DNA of 5,397 nt from contig CAJGDQ010000076.1 of NCBI GenBank assembly GCA_904502215.1, positions 1-5,397 of the forward strand, in the 5' to 3' direction. Under the pieces are notes generated by a model, which did not search any database, was not told where the DNA came from, and saw only the letters and a program-made list of their open reading frames with translations. A program made the position numbers and the translations under genes. Below, piece after piece: positions 1 through 4,990 of this stretch; positions within the stretch are counted from its first letter, which is position 1; every line of letters starts with the position of its first letter. Source of the DNA: Clostridiaceae bacterium (lineage in GTDB: Bacteria; Bacillota; Clostridia; Oscillospirales; Acutalibacteraceae).

Positions 1-909
1 ATGAACATCCTCAGGACGAATACCCATAATAACTTCCTTGCCAACATAACTATCAAGGCAGTTATCCTTATTCTTCTCTGCAGGAAGCTTAATCTTATAC
101 TTAACGCCTGCTCTGGTTTTGGTATCTTCAGAACCGAACTCAACGAAGAAATCCTTGCCTTCCTTAAGAAGAACAACATCAAGGAAGTTCATCTGAGGAG
201 AACCGATAAAGCCTGCAACGAAGAGGTTGCAAGGATAGAGGTAAAGATTCTGAGGAGAATCAACCTGCTGAATAAGACCGCTCTTCATAACAACGATTCT
301 GGTTGCCATGGTCATAGCCTCGGTCTGGTCATGGGTTACGTAGATAAAGGTTGTTCCAAGTCTTTGATGGAGCTTAGAAATCTCGGTGCGCATTTGAGCA
401 CGAAGCTTAGCATCCAAGTTGGAAAGCGGCTCGTCAAGCAAGAATACCTTAGGCTCACGAACAATAGCACGTCCCAAAGCTACACGCTGACGCTGACCAC
501 CTGACAAAGCCTTAGGCTTACGCTCTAAAAGGTGTTCAATATCAAGAATACGAGCAGCCTCTTCAACACGGCGCTTAATCTCATCCTTCGGAGTTTTGCG
601 AAGCTTAAGACCGAAAGCCATGTTGTCAAAAACAGTCATATGGGGATAAAGAGCATAGTTCTGGAAAACCATTGCGATATCTCTATCCTTAGGAGCAACG
701 TCATTAATAAGACGGTCGCCTATATAAATTTCACCATCGGAGATTTCTTCAAGTCCTGCAACCATTCTAAGAGTTGTTGACTTACCGCAACCTGAAGGAC
801 CTACGAAGATGATAAATTCCTTGTCCTTAATTTCAAGATTAAAATCCGAAACAGCAGTTACGCCGCCGGGGTATCTCTTGTAAACATTGCGAAGTGATAA
901 ACTTGCCAT
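1..909 (-). CDS. Sugar ABC transporter ATP-binding protein, MalK/MsmK/UgpC type (C-terminus outside window)
   Basis: This is the cytoplasmic ATPase of a carbohydrate importer; a dimer drives a pair of permeases. The 303 visible residues contain Walker A GPSGCGKST (37-45), the Q-loop Gln83 in VFQNYALYPHM, the signature LSGGQRQRV (135-143), Walker B VFLLDE (155-160) and the switch His193 in VTHDQTEAMTM. After about residue 235 (FIGSPQMNF) comes the start of the TOBE/OB regulatory domain with GIRPED (296-301), which marks the MalK/UgpC/MsmK branch. The family is usually about 360-380 residues, so roughly 65-75 are missing past base 1. The start at 909 is supported by AGGAGG at 918-923, 8 bases upstream. 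No permease or binding-protein gene lies on its upstream side; the downstream side is not visible. Such stand-alone ATPases often serve several sugar importers, so the substrate cannot be named. The codons are rich in CTT, GCT, GGT and CGT, suggesting high expression. Confidence 0.95.
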   Translation of the reverse strand, partial: MASLSLRNVYKRYPGGVTAVSDFNLEIKDKEFIIFVGPSGCGKSTTLRMVAGLEEISDGEIYIGDRLINDVAPKDRDIAMVFQNYALYPHMTVFDNMAFGLKLRKTPKDEIKRRVEEAARILDIEHLLERKPKALSGGQRQRVALGRAIVREPKVFLLDEPLSNLDAKLRAQMRTEISKLHQRLGTTFIYVTHDQTEAMTMATRIVVMKSGLIQQVDSPQNLYLYPCNLFVAGFIGSPQMNFLDVVLLKEGKDFFVEFGSEDTKTRAGVKYKIKLPAEKNKDNCLDSYVGKEVIMGIRPEDVH

Positions 910-952
910 ATATTTTTCCTCCTGAAAATGCACATAATTTTCTAGCCTTACA

Positions 953-981
953 ATTATAACAAACTTTTTCAAGAATTGCAA
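953..981 (-). promoter_or_regulatory. SigA-type promoter of the ABC ATPase gene
   Basis: On the minus strand, TTGCAA (-35, bases 976-981) is followed by a 17-base spacer and a perfect TATAAT (-10, bases 953-958). Transcription would begin near 946, giving a leader of about 37 bases that carries the AGGAGG ribosome binding site. The promoter sits between the end of the pseudouridine synthase gene and the ATPase start, so the ATPase is probably a separate transcription unit. I saw no catabolite-repression (cre) site nearby. Confidence 0.75.
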
Positions 982-1018
982 TATCCATATTAACTAATCA
1001 TAAAATAGATATTTTGGT

Positions 1019-1037
1019 TAATTTGCAAGACAAATTA
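1019..1037 (-). terminator. Possible weak terminator after the pseudouridine synthase gene
   Basis: Directly after the stop codon there is a 7-base inverted repeat (TAATTTG at 1019-1025, CAAATTA at 1031-1037) with a 5-base loop. On the minus strand it is followed by an AT-rich stretch containing TATTTT. The stem has only one G-C pair, so it would be a poor intrinsic terminator. It is the only candidate before the ABC ATPase promoter. Confidence 0.25.
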
Positions 1038-1748
1038 TTAACAATCCTCAAAAATAGCCGATATTTCATCTTGACTTAGTTCTCGGCTTTCTCCCTCGTT
1101 TAACTCCTTAGGGATTTTAAAACCACCAAGGGCGGTTCTTTTTAATTCGCAAACACCAAGGCCTACCGTTCCAAACATTCTCTTAATCTGATGGTATTTG
1201 CCCTCACTAATTTTAATCTCAGCCTTGTTTTTATCTATTCTTTTAAGCTCGGCTGAACGGCATTTGGTTCCGTCAGCCAAAACAACGCCCTCTTTAAAGC
1301 CTAAAATCATTTGCTCGGTAATATCGCCATCCAGCAAAACCTCATATGTTTTCATAACATTCTTCTTCGGCGATATAACATTATGAGCAAAATCGCCGTC
1401 ATCAGTAATAATCAAAAGTCCCGTTGTATCCTTGTCCAACCTGCCAACAGGAGCAAGTCCGCTTCTTCTGATAGGCTCGGCCACAAGGTCAACAACCGTT
1501 TTTCTTTTCTTATCCTCACTTGCCGAAAGCACACCCTTTGGCTTGTTCATAACGATATAGATATGCTCTTTATAAACAACCGATTCACCCTTATACTCTA
1601 TCTCACTCTCGGGTGAAATTTGCAAAGAGGGGTCTCGCAGAGTTTTTCCGTCAACACTCACCTTGCCCCATCTTATATGTTTTCGGGCTACAGAACGGGG
1701 AATATTTAACTGATTTGCTATTATTTTATCTAATCTTTGTAAATTCAT
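1038..1748 (-). CDS. rsuA: RsuA-family pseudouridine synthase (probably 16S rRNA)
   Basis: The enzyme isomerises a uridine in ribosomal RNA to pseudouridine; E. coli RsuA acts on 16S U516. An N-terminal S4 RNA-binding domain (about residues 3-48, LDKIIANQLNIPRSVARKHI) leads into the catalytic domain with MNKPKGV (67-73). The family motif GRLDKDTTGLL (102-112) carries the catalytic Asp105, and the late motif SEGKYHQIKRMF is at 181-192. The length of 236 residues fits RsuA (about 231) better than RluB (about 290), which favours 16S rather than 23S rRNA as target, although RluE/RluF-type specificity cannot be excluded from sequence alone. The start has AGGA at 1757-1760, 8 bases upstream. It lies 10 bases after the DUF4830 gene on the same strand and is probably the last gene of that unit. 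Confidence 0.88.
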   Translation of the reverse strand: MNLQRLDKIIANQLNIPRSVARKHIRWGKVSVDGKTLRDPSLQISPESEIEYKGESVVYKEHIYIVMNKPKGVLSASEDKKRKTVVDLVAEPIRRSGLAPVGRLDKDTTGLLIITDDGDFAHNVISPKKNVMKTYEVLLDGDITEQMILGFKEGVVLADGTKCRSAELKRIDKNKAEIKISEGKYHQIKRMFGTVGLGVCELKRTALGGFKIPKELNEGESRELSQDEISAIFEDC

Positions 1749-1758
1749 ACCTTTTTTC

Positions 1759-2181
1759 CTATTTTAACGACTTCATTTCTCCATTTAGCTTTAAAGAGGC
1801 TATATCTCCGCCGATAATTTTACCATCACAAACTATCAAATGGATTTCTCTATCCTTTTCACCCGCAAGGCCATAGGTATAAAGAACAGCCTCTTTACCT
1901 TTATACCGAGATAAATCAAAACCCGCTTTTTTCTGAATTAAATTATAGTTTTCATAAACCTCGCCAAAACGCTCGGGAATAATAATATTCTTAGATGCAA
2001 CCTCACTATCATCAGGCTCGAGTTTTATACTTTTAAGATACTCAACCCTCAAAGCATTTGTTGAACCATCAAAACCGCTTCTTTGGGCCGATAAAAATTC
2101 GCCCATCAATAAAAAACCAATTATTAAAAGAGCTAAAATTATAGCAAGATTTTTCTTATTTAAAATAACAAAAAGCTTCAT
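1759..2181 (-). CDS. Membrane-anchored DUF4830 domain protein
   Basis: This 140-residue protein has one hydrophobic segment at about residues 11-30 (LAIILALLIIGFLLMGEFLS), preceded by lysines. It is either an N-terminal membrane anchor or an uncleaved signal, placing the rest outside the membrane. The C-terminal part (about residues 48-135) matches my memory of DUF4830: YLKS near the start, then IPERFGEVYENYNLIQKKAGFDLSRYKG split by a short gap, an LYTYGL strand, and LIVCDGKIIGGDIASLKLNG near the end. No function is known for the family and I see no catalytic motif. The gene follows ispF by 37 bases and precedes the pseudouridine synthase by 10, so it is probably co-transcribed with both. Its ribosome binding site AGGTGG (2186-2191) is only 4 bases from the ATG and lies in a hairpin arm, described separately. 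Confidence 0.8.
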   Translation of the reverse strand: MKLFVILNKKNLAIILALLIIGFLLMGEFLSAQRSGFDGSTNALRVEYLKSIKLEPDDSEVASKNIIIPERFGEVYENYNLIQKKAGFDLSRYKGKEAVLYTYGLAGEKDREIHLIVCDGKIIGGDIASLKLNGEMKSLK

Positions 2182-2212
2182 AAAACCACCTATATATAAT
2201 ATGGTGGTTTTA
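2181..2212 (-). promoter_or_regulatory. Hairpin covering the ribosome binding site of the DUF4830 gene
   Basis: A perfect 10-base inverted repeat (TAAAACCACC at 2181-2190, GGTGGTTTTA at 2203-2212) encloses a 12-base loop made only of A and T. On the minus strand the second arm contains the GGTGG of the ribosome binding site, and its last base is the A of the ATG. The first arm begins 6 bases after the ispF stop. Folded, it would hide the ribosome binding site and could lower translation of the DUF4830 gene. Alternatively it could act as a weak terminator or a 3'-end stabiliser for the ispF message; the run of Us after the stem is too short for a strong terminator. The dyad is seen directly; the function is inferred. 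Confidence 0.5.
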
Positions 2213-2218
2213 ATTTTC

Positions 2219-2692
2219 TTATTCCTTATCTAATAAACATACCGAATGGGCAGAAATTCCCTCTCCTGTTCCCGTAAAACCAAGACCTTCCTCAGTTGTT
2301 GCCTTAACGCTAACGCTGTCTATATCCATTTCACAGGTTTCGGCAATATTTGCTCTCATTAAATCAATATAATCTTTAAGCTTTGGTCTCTGAGCCAAAA
2401 CGGTTGCATCAATATTAACTATTTTATAGCCCTTTTGCTTTAACAACTCGCAAACCTTTTTCAAAAGCACTCGGCTATCAGCACCCTTAAAGCTTTCATC
2501 ATTATCGGGGAAATGCTTACCTATATCGCCAAGCGCCGCCGCACCGAGAAGACTATCTGCTATAGCATGAAGCAAAACATCGGCGTCCGAATGACCGAGA
2601 AGTCCCTTTTCGTATGGAATTTCTACCCCGCCCAAGATGAGTTTTCTATCCTCAACCAAGCGATGAACATCATAACCGTGACCTATCCTCAT
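2219..2692 (-). CDS. ispF: 2-C-methyl-D-erythritol 2,4-cyclodiphosphate synthase (IspF)
   Basis: IspF converts CDP-methylerythritol 2-phosphate to methylerythritol cyclodiphosphate, releasing CMP, in the MEP route to isoprenoids; it is a cytoplasmic homotrimer. At 157 residues it has the normal family length. Visible motifs are GYDVHR (6-11) with metal ligands Asp8 and His10, GHSDADVLLHAIADSLLGA (33-51) with the third ligand His42, DIGKHFPD (56-63), and TTEEGLGFTG (132-141) of the nucleotide site. All key residues are present. The ATG overlaps the ispD stop in an ATGA (2689-2692), and its ribosome binding site AAGGAG (2700-2705) lies inside the ispD 3' end, so translation is probably coupled. 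IspE, which acts between IspD and IspF, is not in the window. Confidence 0.97.
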   Translation of the reverse strand: MRIGHGYDVHRLVEDRKLILGGVEIPYEKGLLGHSDADVLLHAIADSLLGAAALGDIGKHFPDNDESFKGADSRVLLKKVCELLKQKGYKIVNIDATVLAQRPKLKDYIDLMRANIAETCEMDIDSVSVKATTEEGLGFTGTGEGISAHSVCLLDKE

Positions 2693-3420
2693 TCTTCTTC
2701 TCCTTCTAAAATCTTAGCGATAGCAATATCCTCAGGGGTTGTTATCTTTATGTTCTTAAAACTGCCCTCAACCGTTTTAACCTTAAAGCCTGCCGCCTCC
2801 ATTATAGAGGTGTCATCAGTGAAGGCTGAAATATCCCCAAGCTTTTCTATCGCCTCGTTATATTCTTTAACCCACATTCCCTGAGGAGTTTGAACTGCTC
2901 TGAGGCTATCCCTTTCAAGAGTTTTTATAACAACTCCATTTTCATCGGTAAGCTTAACCGTATCCTTAACCTTAACCGCACATGTAACCGCAGGGAAGTT
3001 TTCCAATTCCTTTGCAACTAACTCAATTATTTGCTCGGTAACAAAGGGCCTTGCGCCATCATGCACCAAAACCTTTTTATCTGCTTCGGTTAATCTTGAT
3101 AATCCCTTGAGCACCGATTCTTGACGGGTTTTTCCTCCGCAAACGATATCGCTAAGCTTTGAAATTGAATATTTTTCAGCAATCAATTGCAGGGCAAAAA
3201 TATCCTCATCCCTTGTAACAAGGATTATGTTTTTTATGGTATCGCAATTTTCAAAAACCAAAAGGGTTTTCGCTATAACAGGAACCGAGCCAAGCTCCAA
3301 AAACTGCTTATTTATACCCTTCATTCTGCTCGAGGCACCGGCAGCAACTATAATCACAGCCAGCCCATCATTCTTATCCCGAGCTATTTGATATTCAAGC
3401 TTTAATTCGGTTTTATTCAT
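2689..3420 (-). CDS. ispD: 2-C-methyl-D-erythritol 4-phosphate cytidylyltransferase (IspD)
   Basis: IspD joins MEP and CTP to give CDP-methylerythritol and pyrophosphate, the third step of the MEP pathway. The 243 residues carry the nucleotide-binding loop AAGASSRMKG (26-35) with Arg32, Lys38 in INKQF, GGKTRQESV (95-103), VHDGARPF (119-126), VKDTVK (151-156) with Thr154, QTPQ (177-180), TDDTS (201-205) and NIKITTPED (223-231). The start at 3420 leaves about 19 residues before the conserved first strand (AVIIVAAG), more than the E. coli enzyme has. No better in-frame start with a ribosome binding site is evident. GGTGAG (3424-3429) sits only 3 bases from the ATG, so initiation may be moderate. 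The gene overlaps ispF by 4 bases and follows a terminator-like hairpin, with no clear promoter of its own in the 52-base gap. Confidence 0.96.
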   Translation of the reverse strand: MNKTELKLEYQIARDKNDGLAVIIVAAGASSRMKGINKQFLELGSVPVIAKTLLVFENCDTIKNIILVTRDEDIFALQLIAEKYSISKLSDIVCGGKTRQESVLKGLSRLTEADKKVLVHDGARPFVTEQIIELVAKELENFPAVTCAVKVKDTVKLTDENGVVIKTLERDSLRAVQTPQGMWVKEYNEAIEKLGDISAFTDDTSIMEAAGFKVKTVEGSFKNIKITTPEDIAIAKILEGEEE

Positions 3421-3432
3421 TTTCTCACCATT

Positions 3433-3463
3433 AAAATAGGGCTGCCTTTTAAGACAGCCCCTA
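3433..3463 (-). terminator. Intrinsic terminator or attenuator between the zinc-ribbon gene and ispD
   Basis: Reading the minus strand, GGGCTGTC (3460-3453) pairs with GGCAGCCC (3446-3439), using one G-U pair, around an A-rich loop. Flanking TA bases extend the stem past a one-base bulge. It is followed by TATTTTAAT, a short U-rich tail. The hairpin begins about 10 bases after the zinc-ribbon stop codon and ends about 18 bases before the ispD start. It should end some or all transcripts coming from the efp promoter. The tail is interrupted by an A, so partial read-through into ispD is plausible. Confidence 0.62.
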
Positions 3464-3472
3464 ATATTTTAA

Positions 3473-3913
3473 TTATTCTTCGATTTCAGCATCGCATTCG
3501 CAATCACATTCGCAATCGCAATCAAAATCAAACTCAAGGTCTGTTCCGCAGTTGGGGCAGGTCATACCTTCCTCTTCGAGCATATCGGCATCGAGATAAA
3601 TGATATCGTTGCAAGCAGGGCACTCTATCTCATAAACCTCATCATCACAGTCACAATCACAATCATCACAATCGCAATCGCACTCATCATCCTCGCCGTA
3701 GATTAACTCTTCAACAGAAGATAAATCCTCGTCAACAGCGTCAATTTGCTCCATAAGCTCATCGCAAGCATCCTCAATATCGCAAATCTCCTCGGTTATA
3801 TCGCCAAGTAAATCAATGATAGCGTTAAGGATTTTGCCTTCCTTGGTAGTCTCATCAAGAGAAAGACCTTCAGCTAAACCTTTAATATAAGCAATCTTTT
3901 CACAAATATCCAT
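3473..3913 (-). CDS. CD1247-like acidic zinc-ribbon protein with Cys-Asp tracts
   Basis: The 146 residues fall into parts. Residues 1-72 are acidic and helix-prone, opening IAYIKGLAEGLSLDETTKEGK and continuing as a likely coiled coil. Residues 78-91 alternate Cys and Asp (six Cys). A zinc ribbon follows with CPAC (98-101) and CPNC (119-122), 17 residues apart. Residues 131-141 are a second alternating Cys-Asp/Glu tract with five Cys. The N-terminal part resembles the clostridial family that I recall being named after C. difficile CD1247; that name is from memory. The ribbon suggests structural Zn binding; the function is unknown. The gene starts 14 bases after efp, with AGGAGG (3923-3928) touching the efp stop codon, so the two are surely co-transcribed, which hints at a role near translation but does not prove one. 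A terminator-like hairpin follows. Confidence 0.85.
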   Translation of the reverse strand: MDICEKIAYIKGLAEGLSLDETTKEGKILNAIIDLLGDITEEICDIEDACDELMEQIDAVDEDLSSVEELIYGEDDECDCDCDDCDCDCDDEVYEIECPACNDIIYLDADMLEEEGMTCPNCGTDLEFDFDCDCECDCECDAEIEE

Positions 3914-3927
3914 TATAGTTTTCCTCC

Positions 3928-4485
3928 TTATGCTCTCTCCATATATTCGCCGGTTCTGGTATCAATTCTAACCATATCACCTTCATTGATGAAGAGGGGA
4001 ACACGGATTTCAGCACCTGTTTCAACAGTTGCGGGTTTGGTAGCGTTGGTTGCGGTGTTGCCTGCAAAACCGGGGTCGGTCTGAGTTATTTGAAGCTCAA
4101 CAAATGTTGGGGGCTCAACACCGAAAACCTTACCCTTATAGGATAAAATTTTGCAAACCATGTTTTCTTTAACAAACTTGAAGTTGTCGCCAAGCTCGCT
4201 TCCGTTAATCGGAACCATATCATAGGTTTCCTGGTCCATAAAGTAATAGAGGTCTCCATCATTATAGGAATACTCCATATCCTTTCTTTCAACAAAAGCA
4301 GTTGGGAATTTAGCGGTGGGGTTATAGCTCTTTTCAATAACCGAACCGGTAATTACATTTTTAATCTTTGTTCTAACAAAAGCAGCGCCTTTGCCGGGTT
4401 TTACGTGCTGAAACTCAACAACCTGAAGAACGTTGCCATCCTCTTCAAAAGTTACGCCGTTTCTAAAATCGCCTGCACTAATCAT
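3928..4485 (-). CDS. efp: Translation elongation factor P (EF-P)
   Basis: EF-P binds between the ribosomal P and E sites and rescues ribosomes stalled on polyproline stretches. The 185 residues match the full family length and three-domain layout: an N-terminal KOW-like domain (MISAGDFRNGVTFEEDGNVLQVVEFQHVKPGKGAAFVRTK), a middle OB domain (about 67-128, with MEYSYNDGDLYYFMDQETYD), and a C-terminal OB domain with TDPGFAGNTATNATKPATVETG (split motif) and VPLFINEGDMVRIDTRTGEYMERA in the last 30 residues. The loop tip is PGKG, with Lys32 at the position that is modified in many bacteria (beta-lysine in E. coli, 5-aminopentanol in Bacillus). No modifying enzyme is encoded in the window. The start is backed by GGAGGA at about 4497-4502, with a rather long spacing of 11 bases, and by a consensus promoter just upstream. 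Confidence 0.97.
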   Translation of the reverse strand: MISAGDFRNGVTFEEDGNVLQVVEFQHVKPGKGAAFVRTKIKNVITGSVIEKSYNPTAKFPTAFVERKDMEYSYNDGDLYYFMDQETYDMVPINGSELGDNFKFVKENMVCKILSYKGKVFGVEPPTFVELQITQTDPGFAGNTATNATKPATVETGAEIRVPLFINEGDMVRIDTRTGEYMERA

Positions 4486-4522
4486 AATTTTTTTATTCCT
4501 CCAAAGCGGTATTTATATGAGT

Positions 4523-4551
4523 ATTATAAGGCTTTTTGCAGGCTTTGTCAA
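4523..4551 (-). promoter_or_regulatory. Perfect-consensus SigA promoter of efp
   Basis: On the minus strand, TTGACA (bases 4546-4551) and TATAAT (bases 4523-4528) are separated by exactly 17 bases. Both hexamers match consensus. Transcription would start near 4516, about 31 bases before the efp ATG. The promoter begins 22 bases after the stop codon of the small upstream gene, with no terminator between them, so efp could also receive read-through. Confidence 0.85.
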
Positions 4552-4572
4552 GTTTTTGTGAACTACTGTTTT

Positions 4573-4770
4573 TTATTTTCTTCTTTGCTTATTTTCGCCA
4601 TCGCCTTTGATGATTTTTTTATTATAGCCCTGAGCTATTGCAGGATACTCATTATCGGTATCTGCAGTCGCCTGAATTTCATAGGTTCCGTAGCGATTAA
4701 CCATTTCAAAAGCCGTTTCAGGAAGGCCCCTTGTTGTATTTTGAGATACATCTCGGTCTCTTTTTTTCAT
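4573..4770 (-). CDS. Small hydrophilic protein of unknown function (65 residues)
   Basis: I do not recognise a named family. The protein is highly charged, without membrane segment, signal peptide or Cys. It has a basic N-terminus (MKKRDRD), a middle that looks like a conserved domain (GLPETAFEMVNRYGTYEIQATADTDNEYPAIAQG split by nothing but about residues 15-48) and a Lys/Arg-rich tail (IIKGDGENKQRRK). It is probably a real gene: it has a good ribosome binding site, AGAGGTG at 4776-4782, 5 bases before the ATG, fits the same-strand gene row, and has a structured-looking composition. I have an unverified impression of similar short proteins in Clostridia. It is the first minus-strand gene left of the divergent region, and no clear promoter was found for it. 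A sporulation or nucleic-acid role is possible but unsupported. Confidence 0.65.
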   Translation of the reverse strand: MKKRDRDVSQNTTRGLPETAFEMVNRYGTYEIQATADTDNEYPAIAQGYNKKIIKGDGENKQRRK

Positions 4771-4839
4771 ATTTTCACCTCTTTCTAAGTGAAAATTGCA
4801 TAAACTAAGGGTAAAATTGCCCTTTTCGGCTATGAAAAT

Positions 4840-4858
4840 TCACTTTTTTTCATATTTT
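4840..4858. repeat. Second copy of a 19-base direct repeat (first copy 4757-4775)
   Basis: Bases 4757-4775 and 4840-4858 agree at 18 of 19 positions; the shared core is TTTTTTTCATATTTT, with TCTC versus TCAC before it. On the minus strand the left copy is the start-codon region of the 65-residue protein. The right copy has an ATG followed by only six more codons before a stop and no ribosome binding site. It may be a remnant of a local duplication, or chance in AT-rich DNA. Confidence 0.45.
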
Positions 4859-4880
4859 GCCCATTTTGATGAAAAAAGTT

Positions 4881-4900
4881 CTTTATTTTTTGAAATAAAG
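4881..4900. promoter_or_regulatory. Dyad in the -35 region of ppdK
   Basis: CTTTATTT (4881-4888) and AAATAAAG (4893-4900) are perfect 8-base inverted arms around a 4-base centre. The dyad ends one base before the TG of the extended -10 box and covers the place where a -35 box would be. It could be an operator or activator site, or an AT-rich coincidence. Confidence 0.35.
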
Positions 4901-4901
4901 T

Positions 4902-4910
4902 TGGTATAAT
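4902..4910 (+). promoter_or_regulatory. Extended -10 promoter of ppdK
   Basis: TGG followed by TATAAT (4905-4910) forms an extended -10 element (TGnTATAAT). No good -35 hexamer exists 17 bases upstream (TTTATT at 4882-4887 is poor), consistent with an extended -10 promoter or one helped by an activator. Transcription would start near 4917, giving a leader of about 74 bases. Confidence 0.7.
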
Positions 4911-4919
4911 GGGTTGGAT

Positions 4920-4937
4920 ACCTATTTATAAATAGGT
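4920..4937. promoter_or_regulatory. Perfect 18-base palindrome at the ppdK transcription start; candidate operator
   Basis: ACCTATTTATAAATAGGT is its own reverse complement over all 18 bases. It starts about 3 bases after the predicted transcription start, a typical repressor position. A dimeric DNA-binding regulator of phosphoenolpyruvate/pyruvate metabolism would fit, but I cannot match it to a named regulator's site. As RNA it could form only a short stem with almost no loop, so a DNA role is more likely. Confidence 0.55.
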
Positions 4938-4990
4938 TGAAAATGTTAACAATGGAGTTTTCCATAAAAAATTTAGGAGGTTGATTCTTA

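Noticed and set aside
1..780. Plus-strand open frames at 1-504 and 532-780
   Set aside because: They are antisense to the ABC ATPase gene, whose minus-strand frame is intact with all motifs; they have no ribosome binding site or recognisable protein features.
1198..1876. Plus-strand open frames at 1198-1386, 1311-1616 and 1613-1876
   Set aside because: They lie opposite the pseudouridine synthase and the end of the DUF4830 gene, and their translations are low-complexity hydrophobic shadow sequence.
2513..3405. Plus-strand open frames at 2513-2884 and 3187-3405
   Set aside because: Antisense to ispF and ispD, which are clearly the real genes.
3437..3463. Riboswitch ahead of ispD
   Set aside because: The 52-base gap holds only a terminator-like hairpin; there is no room for an aptamer domain.
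3491..3682. The GATTGC-like repeats as a CRISPR array or intergenic tandem repeat
   Set aside because: The units are hexamers inside an intact coding frame, with no spacers of CRISPR length.
4086..4337. Second minus-strand frame inside efp (83 codons)
   Set aside because: Out-of-frame shadow of efp with no ribosome binding site.
4405..4788. Plus-strand 127-codon frame with many Phe and Ile residues
   Set aside because: It is antisense to the efp start, the efp promoter and the 65-residue gene; its hydrophobicity comes from AT-rich complement sequence.
4807..4824. Small hairpin AAGGG/CCCTT in the divergent region as a terminator
   Set aside because: The stem is only 5-6 pairs, lacks a U-run on the minus strand, and no gene on either strand ends there.
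4944..4951. TGTTAACA as a Rex (redox repressor) site
   Set aside because: It is only an 8-base palindrome and lacks the spaced TTGTTAA/TTAACAA half-sites expected for Rex.
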